The translations under genes were made by a program, and so were the position numbers. The notes beneath the pieces were generated by a model, which saw only the letters and a list, made by a program, of their open reading frames with translations, searched no databases and had not been told where the DNA came from. A stretch of DNA of 64,000 nucleotides, taken from positions 2,248,001 to 2,312,000 of the forward strand of contig NZ_CP150203.1 in assembly GCF_037969725.1 (NCBI RefSeq), read 5' to 3'. Below, piece by piece: positions 43,542-53,108 of the stretch. The stretch is from Paenibacillus sp. FSL W8-0426 (GTDB taxonomy: Bacteria > Bacillota > Bacilli > Paenibacillales > Paenibacillaceae). The stretch's first letter is position 1. The number at the start of each line of letters is the position of its first letter.

Positions 43542-45128
43542 GTGAACGAGAGAATGGCCCGGTACAAGGACAAAACGGTCCAGTATTGGAATAGTTTCAG
43601 TAAAAAACAAAAGATATTGCTAGTATCCACTTTTGCATTTTTGATCTTGGCTGCGGTTGTCGTGACGATGCAATTGTCCAAGACGGAATATGAGGTGGCC
43701 TTCAAGGATCTGAACGCAAGCGATTCCGCAGGAGTCATCAATTATCTGAATTCGGCGAACATTCCTTACAAATTAAGTGCGGATGGCAAATCGATTTCGG
43801 TTCCAAGCACCGACGTGGCCTTGACAAAAGTCAATGTGGGTTCGCAAGGCATCATTCAAAACGGTTCTTTGGGATATAAGGCATTCGAGGAATCCTCGTC
43901 GCCGATCGGAATGACCGACAAAGAGTTCGATGTCAAATACAACAACGCGATTAACGGGGAAGTAGAACAGCTTCTTCAACGGATGCAAGGCATTCAAGAG
44001 GCGAAGGCTCTGATTAATATGCCGAAAGATAATATTTTTGCAGGCCTTGAAGAGCAGGACAAAGCATCTGCTTCCATTGCATTGACGTTCCAGCCTGGAT
44101 ATCATCCTAACCAGGCAGCTGTAGACGGGTATTTCAATCTCGTGAAAACAGCGGTTCCCAATCTGCCGATTGAGAACATTACCATTACGAATGCCGACGA
44201 AGCTGAACTGATTCCGACTGCACGAGGAGGCAGCGGCGGATTATCCTCCGAAGTTCAGGAAAATATGGCGTTGCAGAAAAAGTTCGAAAACGATGTGCGC
44301 AACAATGTGAAACAATTCCTGTCCCAAATCGTGGGCGAAGACAAGGTTAACGTATTGGTGGCGTCCAAACTTAACTTTGATAAAGAAACACGCAAGGAAA
44401 ACCTGGTAACACCGGTAGATACCGAAAATATGCAAGGGATCGCCATCAGCGTACAGGAGATCCAGAAGAGTTATTCAGGTGCAAGCAATCCAACCGGCGG
44501 TGTAGCAGGTACCGGTCAAGAGGAAATTCCCGGATACCCGTCTGCCGACGGCGGCTCGGGGAACTCGACTTCCGAAGAGTCCTCAAGCACCAGAAATTAC
44601 GATGTGAACCGGATTGTGAAAGATATCGTTTCAAGTCCTTATACTGTAAAAGATTTAACCATTAACGTCGCGGTTGAACCACCAGCAGGCCAAACGGAAT
44701 TGCAGCAGCCTGTCCAGGATGCGATCGAGAACATTCTGGTAAATATCGTCCGTGCTTCCTTGGCTGATTCCGATGTTCAATTAACAGACGCGGATTTGAC
44801 TAAAAAAGTTTCAGTGATTTCCCAAGGATTCCAAACGACAACTGCGGAAAGCACCGGTTTCCAACTTTCTTCATGGATGTTATGGGCAGCAGGCGGGTTA
44901 GTGGCAGCGCTGATCGCTGCAGTGGTGATCCTGCTTGTGCGTCGCCGTCGCAGACAAGAAGAAGACGAAGAAGAGGAGCTTCCTCTCCCTGTAGCAACAG
45001 AGTTTCCGTCCATTACGCTGGACAGTGTGACGAACGAAAGTCAAGTGCGCAAACAATTGGAGAGTTTGGCAAAGAAAAAGCCAGACGAATTCGTCAATCT
45101 GCTGCGTACGTGGCTGGCTGACGAATAG
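43542..45128 (+). CDS. fliF: Flagellar MS-ring protein FliF
   Basis: A 528-residue ring protein around the export gate. There is a first membrane helix at about 25-45, ring-building motifs (VAFKDLNASDSAGVINYL; PTARGGSGGLS), a Ser/Gly-rich linker near 320-350, a second membrane helix at about 443-465, and the acidic C-terminal tail that binds FliG. It starts at GTG 43542; ATG 43554 is an alternative. The following fliG overlaps closely. Confidence 0.97.
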   Translation: MNERMARYKDKTVQYWNSFSKKQKILLVSTFAFLILAAVVVTMQLSKTEYEVAFKDLNASDSAGVINYLNSANIPYKLSADGKSISVPSTDVALTKVNVGSQGIIQNGSLGYKAFEESSSPIGMTDKEFDVKYNNAINGEVEQLLQRMQGIQEAKALINMPKDNIFAGLEEQDKASASIALTFQPGYHPNQAAVDGYFNLVKTAVPNLPIENITITNADEAELIPTARGGSGGLSSEVQENMALQKKFENDVRNNVKQFLSQIVGEDKVNVLVASKLNFDKETRKENLVTPVDTENMQGIAISVQEIQKSYSGASNPTGGVAGTGQEEIPGYPSADGGSGNSTSEESSSTRNYDVNRIVKDIVSSPYTVKDLTINVAVEPPAGQTELQQPVQDAIENILVNIVRASLADSDVQLTDADLTKKVSVISQGFQTTTAESTGFQLSSWMLWAAGGLVAALIAAVVILLVRRRRRQEEDEEEELPLPVATEFPSITLDSVTNESQVRKQLESLAKKKPDEFVNLLRTWLADE

Positions 45129-45139
45129 AGGTGAATGCA

Positions 45140-46156
45140 TTGGCAAAAGCGAGCGGTCAAGGATTGACCGGAAGACAGAAAGCAGCAATTTTATTGATTA
45201 CGCTGGGACCGGAAGTTTCGGCCCAAATCTTCAAACATCTCAGAGATGAAGAGATCGAACAGCTGACATTGGAGATTGCCAATGTTCGCAAAGTGGATTC
45301 TGCGGAAAAAGAAATGATCTTGGCGGAATTCCACCAAATTTGTTTGGCCCAGGAATACATCTCTCAAGGCGGTATTACCTATGCCAGAGAGATTTTGGAG
45401 AAAGCGCTCGGCTCTCAAAAAGCGCTTGAAGTTATTAATCGCCTGACGGCCACGCTGCAGGTCAGACCATTTGACTTTGCGCGCAAGGCAGATCCGAACC
45501 AGATTCTGAACTTTATCCAGAACGAAAATGCACAGACCATCGCTCTCGTTCTTTCTTATCTTCAATTTGAACAAGCGGCTGCCATCCTTTCATCTTTGCC
45601 GCAAGAGAAGCAGGCGGATGTAGCCCGAAGAATCGCGGTCATGGACAGCACGTCTCCGGAAGTCATTGCTCAGGTGGAGAGAGTCTTGGAACAGAAGCTT
45701 TCATCAACGGTAACACAAGATTATACGAACGCAGGTGGTATCGAATCCATCGTGCAAATCCTCAACGGGGTCGACCGGGGGACGGAACGCACCATTCTGG
45801 ATTCCTTGGAAATTCAGGATCCGGAGCTTGCCGAAGAAATCAAAAAACGGATGTTCGTGTTCGAGGATATCGTCAATGTGGACGATCGTTCGATTCAGCG
45901 CATTATCCGCGATATCGACAACGCCGACTTGCAGTTGGCATTGAAAGTGGCCAGCGAAGAAGTTCGCGATGTTATTTTCCGAAATATGTCGAAGCGTATG
46001 GCCGAAACGTTCAAAGAAGAAATGGAATTTATGGGTCCTGTGCGTCTGCGTGACGTTGAAGAAGCCCAAACGCGCATCGTAGGAACTATCCGCAAACTGG
46101 AGGATGCAGGTGAGATCATTATCGCCCGTGGCGGAGGAGATGACATCATTGTCTAA
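45140..46156 (+). CDS. fliG: Flagellar motor switch protein FliG
   Basis: The rotor protein that converts MotAB force into torque. The 338-residue protein has the N-terminal FliF-binding domain (RQKAAILLITLG), the middle EHPQ-type region (here FIQNENAQTIALVLSYL, with N replacing H) and the C-terminal charged torque helix (IQRIIRDIDNADLQLALK), ending ARGGGDDIIV. TTG 45140 is placed six bases after GAGGTGA; GTG 45131 overlaps that site. Confidence 0.97.
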   Translation: MAKASGQGLTGRQKAAILLITLGPEVSAQIFKHLRDEEIEQLTLEIANVRKVDSAEKEMILAEFHQICLAQEYISQGGITYAREILEKALGSQKALEVINRLTATLQVRPFDFARKADPNQILNFIQNENAQTIALVLSYLQFEQAAAILSSLPQEKQADVARRIAVMDSTSPEVIAQVERVLEQKLSSTVTQDYTNAGGIESIVQILNGVDRGTERTILDSLEIQDPELAEEIKKRMFVFEDIVNVDDRSIQRIIRDIDNADLQLALKVASEEVRDVIFRNMSKRMAETFKEEMEFMGPVRLRDVEEAQTRIVGTIRKLEDAGEIIIARGGGDDIIV

Positions 46157-46985
46157 TTTGATTAAATCTTTTCAGTATGTGCCTGCTCAGGATCACAAGC
46201 GTCTGGAAAACCACCATTATTACGGAGAAGCGGAAACAGCTTCGGATGGTGATGATGATTCGACACATGCCGCATCGTTGCAAGCACGTGTTGATGAGGA
46301 ATCCAAACGCCTGACGGAAGAGATGCTGAAGGATGCCAAGGAGTTTGCGGAAAAGCAGGTGCGTGAAGCTTCAGAGCAGACGGAGCAAATGCTTCAGGAG
46401 GCGAAGGAACAGATCGAGGCCTGGTGGCAGGAGCAACGTCAGCAGGATGAGCATTTAATTGAAGCCATGCGTTCACAAGGCTTTCAGCAAGGCTATGAAG
46501 AGGGCAGGGTACAGGCTGAGCATGAGCTCCAGGTGAAAATCGAAGAGATGATGAAGGAAGCCCAGCAAGTTCTCCGAGAGGCATATGTAGCAAAAGAGCA
46601 AATCATTCAGGAAGCAGAGCCTTTCCTCGTTGAACTTGCTTGCGGAATAGCGGAAAAAGTGATCGACAAACAGCTGACGCTTGATCCGGAGCATATGCTC
46701 GAGCTCATTCGACAGAATTTGTCGCGAAAACGGGAGCAGGGCATCATTACGTTGTGTGTAGCCCCTGAACAATTTGCATTTGTCCAGGCTGCGCGGGAAG
46801 AACTCGCGCTGTCGATTGATTCGCAGGCAGAATTGCAAATTCTGCCCGATGCGACCGTGAAGGACAAAGGTTGTGTCATCCGGTCGTCCTTCGGGAGTGT
46901 GGATGCCCGAATCGACACACAGCTTTCCGAAATCAAAAAAGAACTGGTCCGCATCGCACTTGAGGATGAGGAGTCGAAAAGTTAA
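46149..46985 (+). CDS. fliH: Flagellar export ATPase regulator FliH
   Basis: The peripheral-stalk-like partner of FliI. The 278-residue protein is dominated by a Glu/Lys/Gln-rich coiled coil (about 45-170) and has a C-terminal globular domain with LACGIAEKVIDKQL and CVIRSSFGSVDARIDTQL. Start TTG 46149 gives MSNLIKSFQYV and is 11 bases from GGAGG inside the fliG end; ATG 46140 directly abuts that site. It overlaps the fliG stop by 8 bases. Confidence 0.93.
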   Translation: MSNLIKSFQYVPAQDHKRLENHHYYGEAETASDGDDDSTHAASLQARVDEESKRLTEEMLKDAKEFAEKQVREASEQTEQMLQEAKEQIEAWWQEQRQQDEHLIEAMRSQGFQQGYEEGRVQAEHELQVKIEEMMKEAQQVLREAYVAKEQIIQEAEPFLVELACGIAEKVIDKQLTLDPEHMLELIRQNLSRKREQGIITLCVAPEQFAFVQAAREELALSIDSQAELQILPDATVKDKGCVIRSSFGSVDARIDTQLSEIKKELVRIALEDEESKS

Positions 46986-48305
46986 ATGAAGATTTTAAGC
47001 TCGCAGCGATATATGGAACATTTGCGACAATTTGATCCCGTTCGAGTGAATGGCAAAGTGACTCAGGTCATTGGTCTCATGGTGGAATCGGAGGGGCCGG
47101 ATGCAAGCATCGGCGATGTATGCTACATCTACCCTGGCAAATCGGCCAAACCGCTTCAAGCGGAGGTTGTAGGTTTTCGAGACAATAAGGTGCTGTTAAT
47201 GCCGCTAGGGGAACTTCAATCCATAGGTCCTGGCTGCGATGTGGTTGGGACAGGCAAGCCGCTTGGCGTACAGGTCGGTTCCGAACTGCTCGGAAAAGTG
47301 CTTGACGGTCTGGGCAAGCCGCTCGATGGTTCGCTTTTGCCGTCAAGAATGCCAACCTACTCGACCTCCAATGCGCCGGTTAATCCAATGGATCGCCCAA
47401 GGGTACTTGAGACGATGAGTGTTGGCGTGAGAGCCATCGATGGACTTCTTACGGTAGGCAAAGGCCAACGGGTTGGCATTTTCGCAGGTTCCGGTGTCGG
47501 GAAAAGTACGCTGATGGGCATGATTGCCCGCAATACGGCGGCGGATGTCAACGTCATCGCGCTTGTCGGGGAGCGGGGACGCGAAGTTCGTGACTTTATC
47601 GAACGCGATCTGGGGCCGGAAGGACTGGAGCGTTCGGTCGTCATCGTCGCGACCTCGGATCAGCCGGCCTTGATTCGAATCAAGGGAGCGGTGATCGCTA
47701 CGACCATTGCAGAATATTTCAGGGACAGAGGCATGAATGTCATGTTAATGATGGATTCTGTAACGCGATATGCGATGGCGCAACGGGAAGTGGGACTTGC
47801 TGTCGGCGAACCGCCGGCCATGAGGGGATACACTCCTTCGGTGTTTGCCAGCCTTCCCAAGCTTTTGGAGCGCGCAGGGACAGGGCCGACCGGTTCCATC
47901 ACGGCATTTTATACGGTGCTTGTCGACGGGGATGACATGAATGAACCTATAGCCGACGCCGTCAGGGGGATTCTTGACGGGCACATCGTGCTGAACCGTG
48001 CCATCGCCAACAAAGGCCACTTTCCGGCGATCGACGTTTTGGCCAGCATCAGTCGTGTCATGAAGGATATCGCACCGGAGGAACAACTGGACGCCGTAAA
48101 CAACATGAAACGGTTGATGGCCGTGTACAAAGAATCCGAAGACTTGATCAATATCGGTGCCTATCAGAAAGGTTCCAATGCAGCTATCGACGAGTCGATC
48201 GAACAGATCGAGAACATATGGAATTTTACGAAGCAAAAAGTGGACGAAAAAGTGACGCTAAGTGAAGTGCAGGAACGTTTGATTTCTGAATTTGCAAGGA
48301 GATGA
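46986..48305 (+). CDS. fliI: Flagellum-specific ATPase FliI
   Basis: A hexameric ATPase of the flagellar type III export machine, homologous to F1-beta. The 439-residue protein has Walker A GIFAGSGVGKSTLMGM near 165, VVIVATSDQPALIRIKGA, Walker B VMLMMDSVTRYAMAQREVGL (by region) and the arginine-finger region near PTGSITAFYTVLVDGDDMNEP. It starts immediately after the fliH stop. Confidence 0.98.
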   Translation: MKILSSQRYMEHLRQFDPVRVNGKVTQVIGLMVESEGPDASIGDVCYIYPGKSAKPLQAEVVGFRDNKVLLMPLGELQSIGPGCDVVGTGKPLGVQVGSELLGKVLDGLGKPLDGSLLPSRMPTYSTSNAPVNPMDRPRVLETMSVGVRAIDGLLTVGKGQRVGIFAGSGVGKSTLMGMIARNTAADVNVIALVGERGREVRDFIERDLGPEGLERSVVIVATSDQPALIRIKGAVIATTIAEYFRDRGMNVMLMMDSVTRYAMAQREVGLAVGEPPAMRGYTPSVFASLPKLLERAGTGPTGSITAFYTVLVDGDDMNEPIADAVRGILDGHIVLNRAIANKGHFPAIDVLASISRVMKDIAPEEQLDAVNNMKRLMAVYKESEDLINIGAYQKGSNAAIDESIEQIENIWNFTKQKVDEKVTLSEVQERLISEFARR

Positions 48306-48316
48306 AAAGGTAAACG

Positions 48317-48769
48317 ATGAAATTTCGATATCATTTCCAAAAGGTTGTCGACCTGAAAAGCAATGAAAAGACACAAGCGGAGTGGATGTTATCCACAGCC
48401 ATCGGCAAACTTCAGACCGAGGAAGAGCATCTGTTGCAGCTGTTGAACGACAAACAGGAAGCCATTGAAGGGATTCAATCCGCAACGGCTGCTAAAGCTT
48501 CCGTGTCCAGTCTGCAGGAAATGCAGCGCTACATCCATCATCTCGATGAATGCATTTCCAGGAAAAGCGATGACGTGAAGCATGCTCAGGTTCATGTACA
48601 GCGGAATCAAACGTTTTTGAACGGTAAAATGGTGGACGAAAAAGTATGGCTCGAAGCGAGAGGGAAAGCCAAACTCAAGTTTCAGCAGGAGATGCTCCTC
48701 CGGGAACAGAACGATCTGGACGAGATGGCTACTGTGCGGTTCGCTGCGAAAGCCGGACGTGCGATTTGA
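48317..48769 (+). CDS. fliJ: Flagellar export chaperone FliJ
   Basis: A 150-residue, almost wholly coiled-coil protein (MKFRYHFQKVVDLKSNEKTQ start) corresponding to the central stalk of the FliI ring. Low sequence conservation is usual; length, coiled coil and its place after fliI support the call. GGAGATGAAAAGG lies before ATG 48317. Confidence 0.93.
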   Translation: MKFRYHFQKVVDLKSNEKTQAEWMLSTAIGKLQTEEEHLLQLLNDKQEAIEGIQSATAAKASVSSLQEMQRYIHHLDECISRKSDDVKHAQVHVQRNQTFLNGKMVDEKVWLEARGKAKLKFQQEMLLREQNDLDEMATVRFAAKAGRAI

Positions 48770-48816
48770 TACCGGTTCGCAAAAGCGGAGTTGTCTCGTG
48801 AAGGAGGAAATAGAAA

Positions 48817-49755
48817 ATGGCTGTTAAAGACGAAGAGTTGGAAAAGGAGTCCGGCAGCGGTTGGGAAAAGTTTCTCATGATTTCCATCCCGATTGTGTTC
48901 ACGGTGGTACTGCTCGGGGTGCTCTTGACCCTGTTCAATGTAGATGTTCGAAATAATCTGCTTGAGCTGGCCAACAAGGTTCCTGTCGTAAAAGATTGGG
49001 TTCCCGATCCCAAGCTGGATCCTGAAAAAGAAAAGCTTGAAAATAGCGAGAAGCAAGTGGAGAGCGCAGAAGCAACCATTGAGAAATTGAAGTCCGAGGT
49101 AGCCCAGAAAGAGACAGAGCTTCAAGCAGCCAAGGAAGCGACGGCAACCGAAACGCAAAAAGCCAGTGAGCTGCAAAAGAAACTCGATGAGGCGAGCAAG
49201 GCTGCCGAAGAAGCTGCCAAGTCTGCACCGGAAGAGGAGTCCGACTATCAGAAGCAAATCAAAAGTTTGGCGAAAATGTATGCGGCCATGAGTCCGAGCA
49301 AAGCTGCTCCGATTTTGCAAAACATGACGAACGAAGAAATGGTGCTTATGTTAAGTTCCATGCAGTCCAGCGCCCAAACGAAAATTTTGGAGAAAATGGA
49401 TCCGAAAACGGCTGCCGATGTCACCATGATGATGAAAGACGCCAAACCTTCGGGTGATCTGGCCCTTGACGCATTGCAATCGAGGCTCAAAAAAGAGCAA
49501 TCGGCATCCCAGACGACGACGGCAACGACATCCAAAAACCTGGACAAAAGCCAGTTGAGCCAAACCTTCTCCACCATGTCTGCTTCAAACGCAGCAACGC
49601 TTCTCTTGGAGACGTATAAACTGAGCCCTGACAAAACGTTGACGATTCTGAACTCGGTGGATGATGCCACCCGTTCCCGACTGCTGGAGAGCATGTCCAG
49701 CGCAGATTCGGCAGAAACAGCCAAAATTCTGAATCGTTTGATGGGCAACAAATAG
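48817..49755 (+). CDS. ylxF: YlxF/MotE-like membrane protein with MgtE-N-type repeats
   Basis: A 312-residue protein in the slot of Bacillus ylxF between fliJ and fliK. It has one N-terminal membrane helix (about 20-42), a long coiled coil (about 72-145), and a C-terminal helical MgtE-N-like domain (KMYAAMSPSKAAPILQNM; ILEKMDPKTAADVTMMM; FSTMSASNAATLLL). Such proteins are periplasmic/extracytoplasmic MotE-like chaperones in other bacteria; the role in Firmicutes is poorly defined. Confidence 0.88.
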   Translation: MAVKDEELEKESGSGWEKFLMISIPIVFTVVLLGVLLTLFNVDVRNNLLELANKVPVVKDWVPDPKLDPEKEKLENSEKQVESAEATIEKLKSEVAQKETELQAAKEATATETQKASELQKKLDEASKAAEEAAKSAPEEESDYQKQIKSLAKMYAAMSPSKAAPILQNMTNEEMVLMLSSMQSSAQTKILEKMDPKTAADVTMMMKDAKPSGDLALDALQSRLKKEQSASQTTTATTSKNLDKSQLSQTFSTMSASNAATLLLETYKLSPDKTLTILNSVDDATRSRLLESMSSADSAETAKILNRLMGNK

Positions 49756-49794
49756 AAAGGACCATCTCTCACGGAGAAGGGGGGTGAAAAAGAA

Positions 49795-51177
49795 ATGTCG
49801 ATGGTATATCAGATGACCTCCACGGCTCCATCGGGCAAAACAGCAGGAGCTTCTAAATCATCCGGAACATCTGCACCTGATGGTGTGACTGGAACGTTTG
49901 ACCAAACGCTGGCACAGTCCATGAACGGAGGCGTAGCAAACGCCAGCACATCCGAATCACCGGAATCGTTGTCTTCCAATCCGCTTGTATTTTCCTTTGC
50001 TTCATTGGAAGAAGGAGAACAAAAATCATTGATGGAACTGCTAAGCTCGTTGTTTGACGATTTGGATTCGCTTGACGAAACTCTCGAGAACGATCCGACG
50101 CTCGCCGCGGAATTGCAATCCATCATCCAGCAGCTGTACGTTCTTTTGAATGGTGCTGAGACCGGGGAAACGGCGGATGAAAACGAAACGGTTCCGACGG
50201 AAGCGGCTGCGAGCAGCCCGCTTGCGATCCATCTGGAAGAACATCCGGCGGCGGCGCGGTTTGTGCTGCAGGATGTGCTTACGCAAATGGCGGCCAAGTT
50301 TACGGAGCCGGATGGCGCTGTTGTCAAAAACACGACCGAACTTAAACATTTGCTCCAAACCTTGCAGGATCGGCTGGATCAAGCAGGAGTTCCTTTGAAC
50401 AGCAACAAAGGTTGGACCGAGCTGAAATCCATGGTGGATGCTTTTGCAGTAGTTAATGACCAGACAGAGGGAGCTCAATCCAATGCCGGGCAGCTCAAAT
50501 CCAACGTTTCGGGACCGCAAAGCAATACGCTGACTTTGCAGTCTGCCATGGCGGATAATGCCAGTGAGGCGGGTGGTTCAATCGGATCGGGTGAAAGCCA
50601 GCTGGATGGGGCCGATCAGAATCGCATCATTACGGCAGGAGAACTGTCCCTTAGATCGTCCGGAACGCTGGCAGCAAAGCCGGCAGAGCCGGTAATGCAG
50701 GCTTCACAATTCAGCAAGGAAATGACGCAATTTGTCATTAACAAACTGGATATCGTACATCAAAAGGGATTCTCGGAAGCGACGATCTCTCTTAGACCAG
50801 AGCATTTGGGCAAGCTGGATGTGCAGATTTCGATTCAAAATGGCCAACTCGTCGCCCGCTTCATGACAGAACACGCCATGGCCAAAGACATGATCGAGCA
50901 GCAGATGTCGCAGCTTCGGACTTCGCTGGCTGCACAAGGCATACAGGTAGAACGGATAGAGGTAACTCAAAACAGTTCGGTGGGGTCGCAAATGTATCAG
51001 GATGGCGGACGTCAGCCTGGGGGCAACTCCCGCGAACAACGGCGCTCGCGTGAACGCGAGGAACAGACCGACGATTCGATAACCGTTGCGAATTTGCAGG
51101 AAGAGCTGCGTAACTGGCGCAGCGAGCATGCAGAAGAGAGTGATCTTCCGCGCGATTCGTTTACAGCCAAGGCTTAA
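49795..51177 (+). CDS. fliK: Flagellar hook-length control protein FliK
   Basis: The secreted ruler that times the export switch with FlhB. The 460-residue protein has a Ser/Thr/Glu-rich variable N-terminal region and a conserved C-terminal hook domain (about 325-400) with LRPEHLGKLDVQISIQNGQL and an RTSLAAQGIQVERIEV stretch, then a charged Arg/Glu-rich tail. GGGGGGTG precedes ATG 49795. Compare the second FliK-like gene at 25159. Confidence 0.95.
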   Translation: MSMVYQMTSTAPSGKTAGASKSSGTSAPDGVTGTFDQTLAQSMNGGVANASTSESPESLSSNPLVFSFASLEEGEQKSLMELLSSLFDDLDSLDETLENDPTLAAELQSIIQQLYVLLNGAETGETADENETVPTEAAASSPLAIHLEEHPAAARFVLQDVLTQMAAKFTEPDGAVVKNTTELKHLLQTLQDRLDQAGVPLNSNKGWTELKSMVDAFAVVNDQTEGAQSNAGQLKSNVSGPQSNTLTLQSAMADNASEAGGSIGSGESQLDGADQNRIITAGELSLRSSGTLAAKPAEPVMQASQFSKEMTQFVINKLDIVHQKGFSEATISLRPEHLGKLDVQISIQNGQLVARFMTEHAMAKDMIEQQMSQLRTSLAAQGIQVERIEVTQNSSVGSQMYQDGGRQPGGNSREQRRSREREEQTDDSITVANLQEELRNWRSEHAEESDLPRDSFTAKA

Positions 51178-51196
51178 TCAGGAATGAGGTGAAAGA

Positions 51197-51763
51197 ATGG
51201 CTAACGAAATTTTTTCAACCAATGCCACCTGGCCCAACTATTCGGCTGCCAATAAAGCGACTACTAGTGCAGCAACCAAAGAGTTGGGTAAGGATCAATT
51301 TCTAAAAATCTTGATTACCCAGCTTCAAAACCAGGACCCGATGCAGCCCATGGAAGATAAGGAGTTCATTGCCCAAATGGCGCAGTTTAGTTCTGTGGAG
51401 CAGCTGGTCAATATCTCCTCCAAATTGGAGGCGTTGGGCAAATCCCTGGGCACTGTGTCCAGCATGATCGGCAAGGAAATCAGTTGGATTTCTTCCGGGA
51501 ATACCAAAAATGACGATCTGAGCTGGAAAGCCGATAAGGACAAGGATGACAACGGAACGTTGCGCCAGGGCATTGTGGATTCCATCATCGTCAGAGATGG
51601 GGTTCAATATGCTAAAGTAGGCAACGACGAGATTAAATTGGATGAAATCATCCAGGTGTCAAACCCGAAAGAAGAAGAAGAGGCAGAACCAGATAAAACG
51701 GATCCAGATAATAAGCAAGATGCTCCGTCCGAAGAACCTGCATCCGGTGGGAATGCGTCATGA
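51197..51763 (+). CDS. flgD: Flagellar hook capping protein FlgD
   Basis: The scaffold that caps the growing hook. The 188-residue protein has the conserved KELGKDQFLKILITQLQNQD and PMEDKEFIAQMAQFSSVEQL (N-terminal third), then an SH3-like beta region. It ends in a long acidic/Pro/Ser-rich tail (about 152-188) that looks disordered. AGGTGAAAG precedes ATG 51197. Its stop overlaps the next ATG. Confidence 0.95.
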   Translation: MANEIFSTNATWPNYSAANKATTSAATKELGKDQFLKILITQLQNQDPMQPMEDKEFIAQMAQFSSVEQLVNISSKLEALGKSLGTVSSMIGKEISWISSGNTKNDDLSWKADKDKDDNGTLRQGIVDSIIVRDGVQYAKVGNDEIKLDEIIQVSNPKEEEEAEPDKTDPDNKQDAPSEEPASGGNAS

Positions 51764-52143
51764 CGGATCGGATGACGGTTGGTCAACTCTATGCAGGAGC
51801 CTTGACACCAAACTTGCTGCACCGAACGAAGCAGGGGGAGCATGCAGGTCCATCCGAACGGCCTTTTGCGGAGCTGCTTGATGAACATCTGCTCAAATTA
51901 AGCAACCACGCTGCGAAAAGACTTGAACAGCGAGGCATTGAGCTTGGAAGCGAGCAGATGGAGCAGATTGGTTCTGCGCTGGATAAAGCTGCTGCCAAAG
52001 GTGCTAAAGAGTCTCTTATATTAATGCAGGATATGGCGTTTATCGTTAATGTTCAAAATCGCACTGTTGTTACAGCCTTGGATAGCAAAAGCATGAAAGA
52101 CAATGTGTTCACCCAGATCGACAGTGCTGTAATTATTTCTTAA
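51760..52143 (+). CDS. TIGR02530-type flagellar operon protein of unknown function
   Basis: A 127-residue protein of the flagellar operon family that lies between flgD and flgE in many Firmicutes. It has HAAKRLEQRGIELGSEQMEQI, then DKAAAKGAKESLILMQDMAFIVNVQNRTVVTA (by region). No signal peptide or membrane helix. The ATG overlaps the flgD stop, indicating translational coupling. The position suggests a hook-assembly chaperone or regulator, which is unproven. Confidence 0.88.
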   Translation: MTDRMTVGQLYAGALTPNLLHRTKQGEHAGPSERPFAELLDEHLLKLSNHAAKRLEQRGIELGSEQMEQIGSALDKAAAKGAKESLILMQDMAFIVNVQNRTVVTALDSKSMKDNVFTQIDSAVIIS

Positions 52144-52224
52144 CCGGCTGGCCCATTCTCGGGAGCCGAAATGCCGCTGACCGACTGATGCGGCACCAAA
52201 TAGAGGCTGGGAGGTTTTATTAAC

Positions 52225-53040
52225 ATGTTGAAATCGATGTACTCGGGCGTTTCCGGGATGCGGGGCTTTCAAACCAAACTTGACGTCATTGGTAACAATA
52301 TCGCAAACGTGAACACGGTAGGTTTTAAAGGAAGCCGTGTCATGTTCAAAGACATCATGAGTCAAACGACTGCCGGGGTAACCGCGCCAACCGACGACAA
52401 CGCCGGGGTTAACGCGAAACAAATCGGTCTGGGCGTTTCGATCGGCTCGATTGACACGCTTCACCTGGCAGGAAGTCCGCAAACGACGAACAATCCTACG
52501 GATTTGCGAATTAACGGGGATGGATTCTTTTTGGTATCCATGGGCGGAGACCAAGAGGTGCCCTTTTTAACTCGTGCGGGCGATTTTCATGTTGACGCAG
52601 CCCGGAATCTGGTTACTTCGGATGGGTTGTATGTGTTGGACAGTGGAGGTCAGCCCATTACGATCGGGGATGACGTGGTGTCTTTTACCATTGCCCAAAA
52701 CGGCACGATTAACACAACGATGGCTGACGGCACGGTTGAAGGCGAAATTCAAATCGGCATAGGCAAGGTGATTAACCCTGAAGGGTTAGAGAAAATCGGT
52801 GGGAACCTGTATCGGATAACGGCAAATGCCAATCCGGAAGGGGCCATCGAAAATCTGACAGCAAACGATCCGGAGAACGGTACGGGAGCCATTATTGCCG
52901 GCCAGCTTGAGATGTCCAACGTTGAATTGACGAGCGAATTCACGGAAATGATCGTTGCCCAACGTGGTTTCCAGGCGAATTCGCGGATCATTACGACTTC
53001 TGACGAAATCCTTCAGGAAGTTGTTAACTTGAAACGATAA
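52225..53040 (+). CDS. flgE: Flagellar hook protein FlgE
   Basis: A 271-residue hook subunit, short as in Bacillus. N-terminal MLKSMYSGVSGMRGFQTKLD and IGNNIANVNTVGFKGSR; C-terminal QLEMSNVELTSEFTEMIVAQ and RGFQANSRIITTSDEILQ. FlgG-type rod proteins share these motifs, but the place after flgD supports hook protein. GGGAGG precedes ATG 52225. Confidence 0.93.
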   Translation: MLKSMYSGVSGMRGFQTKLDVIGNNIANVNTVGFKGSRVMFKDIMSQTTAGVTAPTDDNAGVNAKQIGLGVSIGSIDTLHLAGSPQTTNNPTDLRINGDGFFLVSMGGDQEVPFLTRAGDFHVDAARNLVTSDGLYVLDSGGQPITIGDDVVSFTIAQNGTINTTMADGTVEGEIQIGIGKVINPEGLEKIGGNLYRITANANPEGAIENLTANDPENGTGAIIAGQLEMSNVELTSEFTEMIVAQRGFQANSRIITTSDEILQEVVNLKR

Positions 53041-53065
53041 TTACGGGATGGCTAATTTGTAGGGT

Positions 53066-53087
53066 GTGGGGGAGTTGCCTCCTCCAC
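53066..53087 (+). other. GC-rich hairpin between flgE and swrD
   Basis: GTGGGGGAG-ttgc-CTCCTCCAC forms a 9-bp stem (one G-U pair) with a 4-base loop and no U-tract. It could protect the 3' end of the flgE message or partially attenuate downstream transcription. Confidence 0.5.
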
Positions 53088-53108
53088 CTCTGATCAAGGG
53101 GGCTTGGC

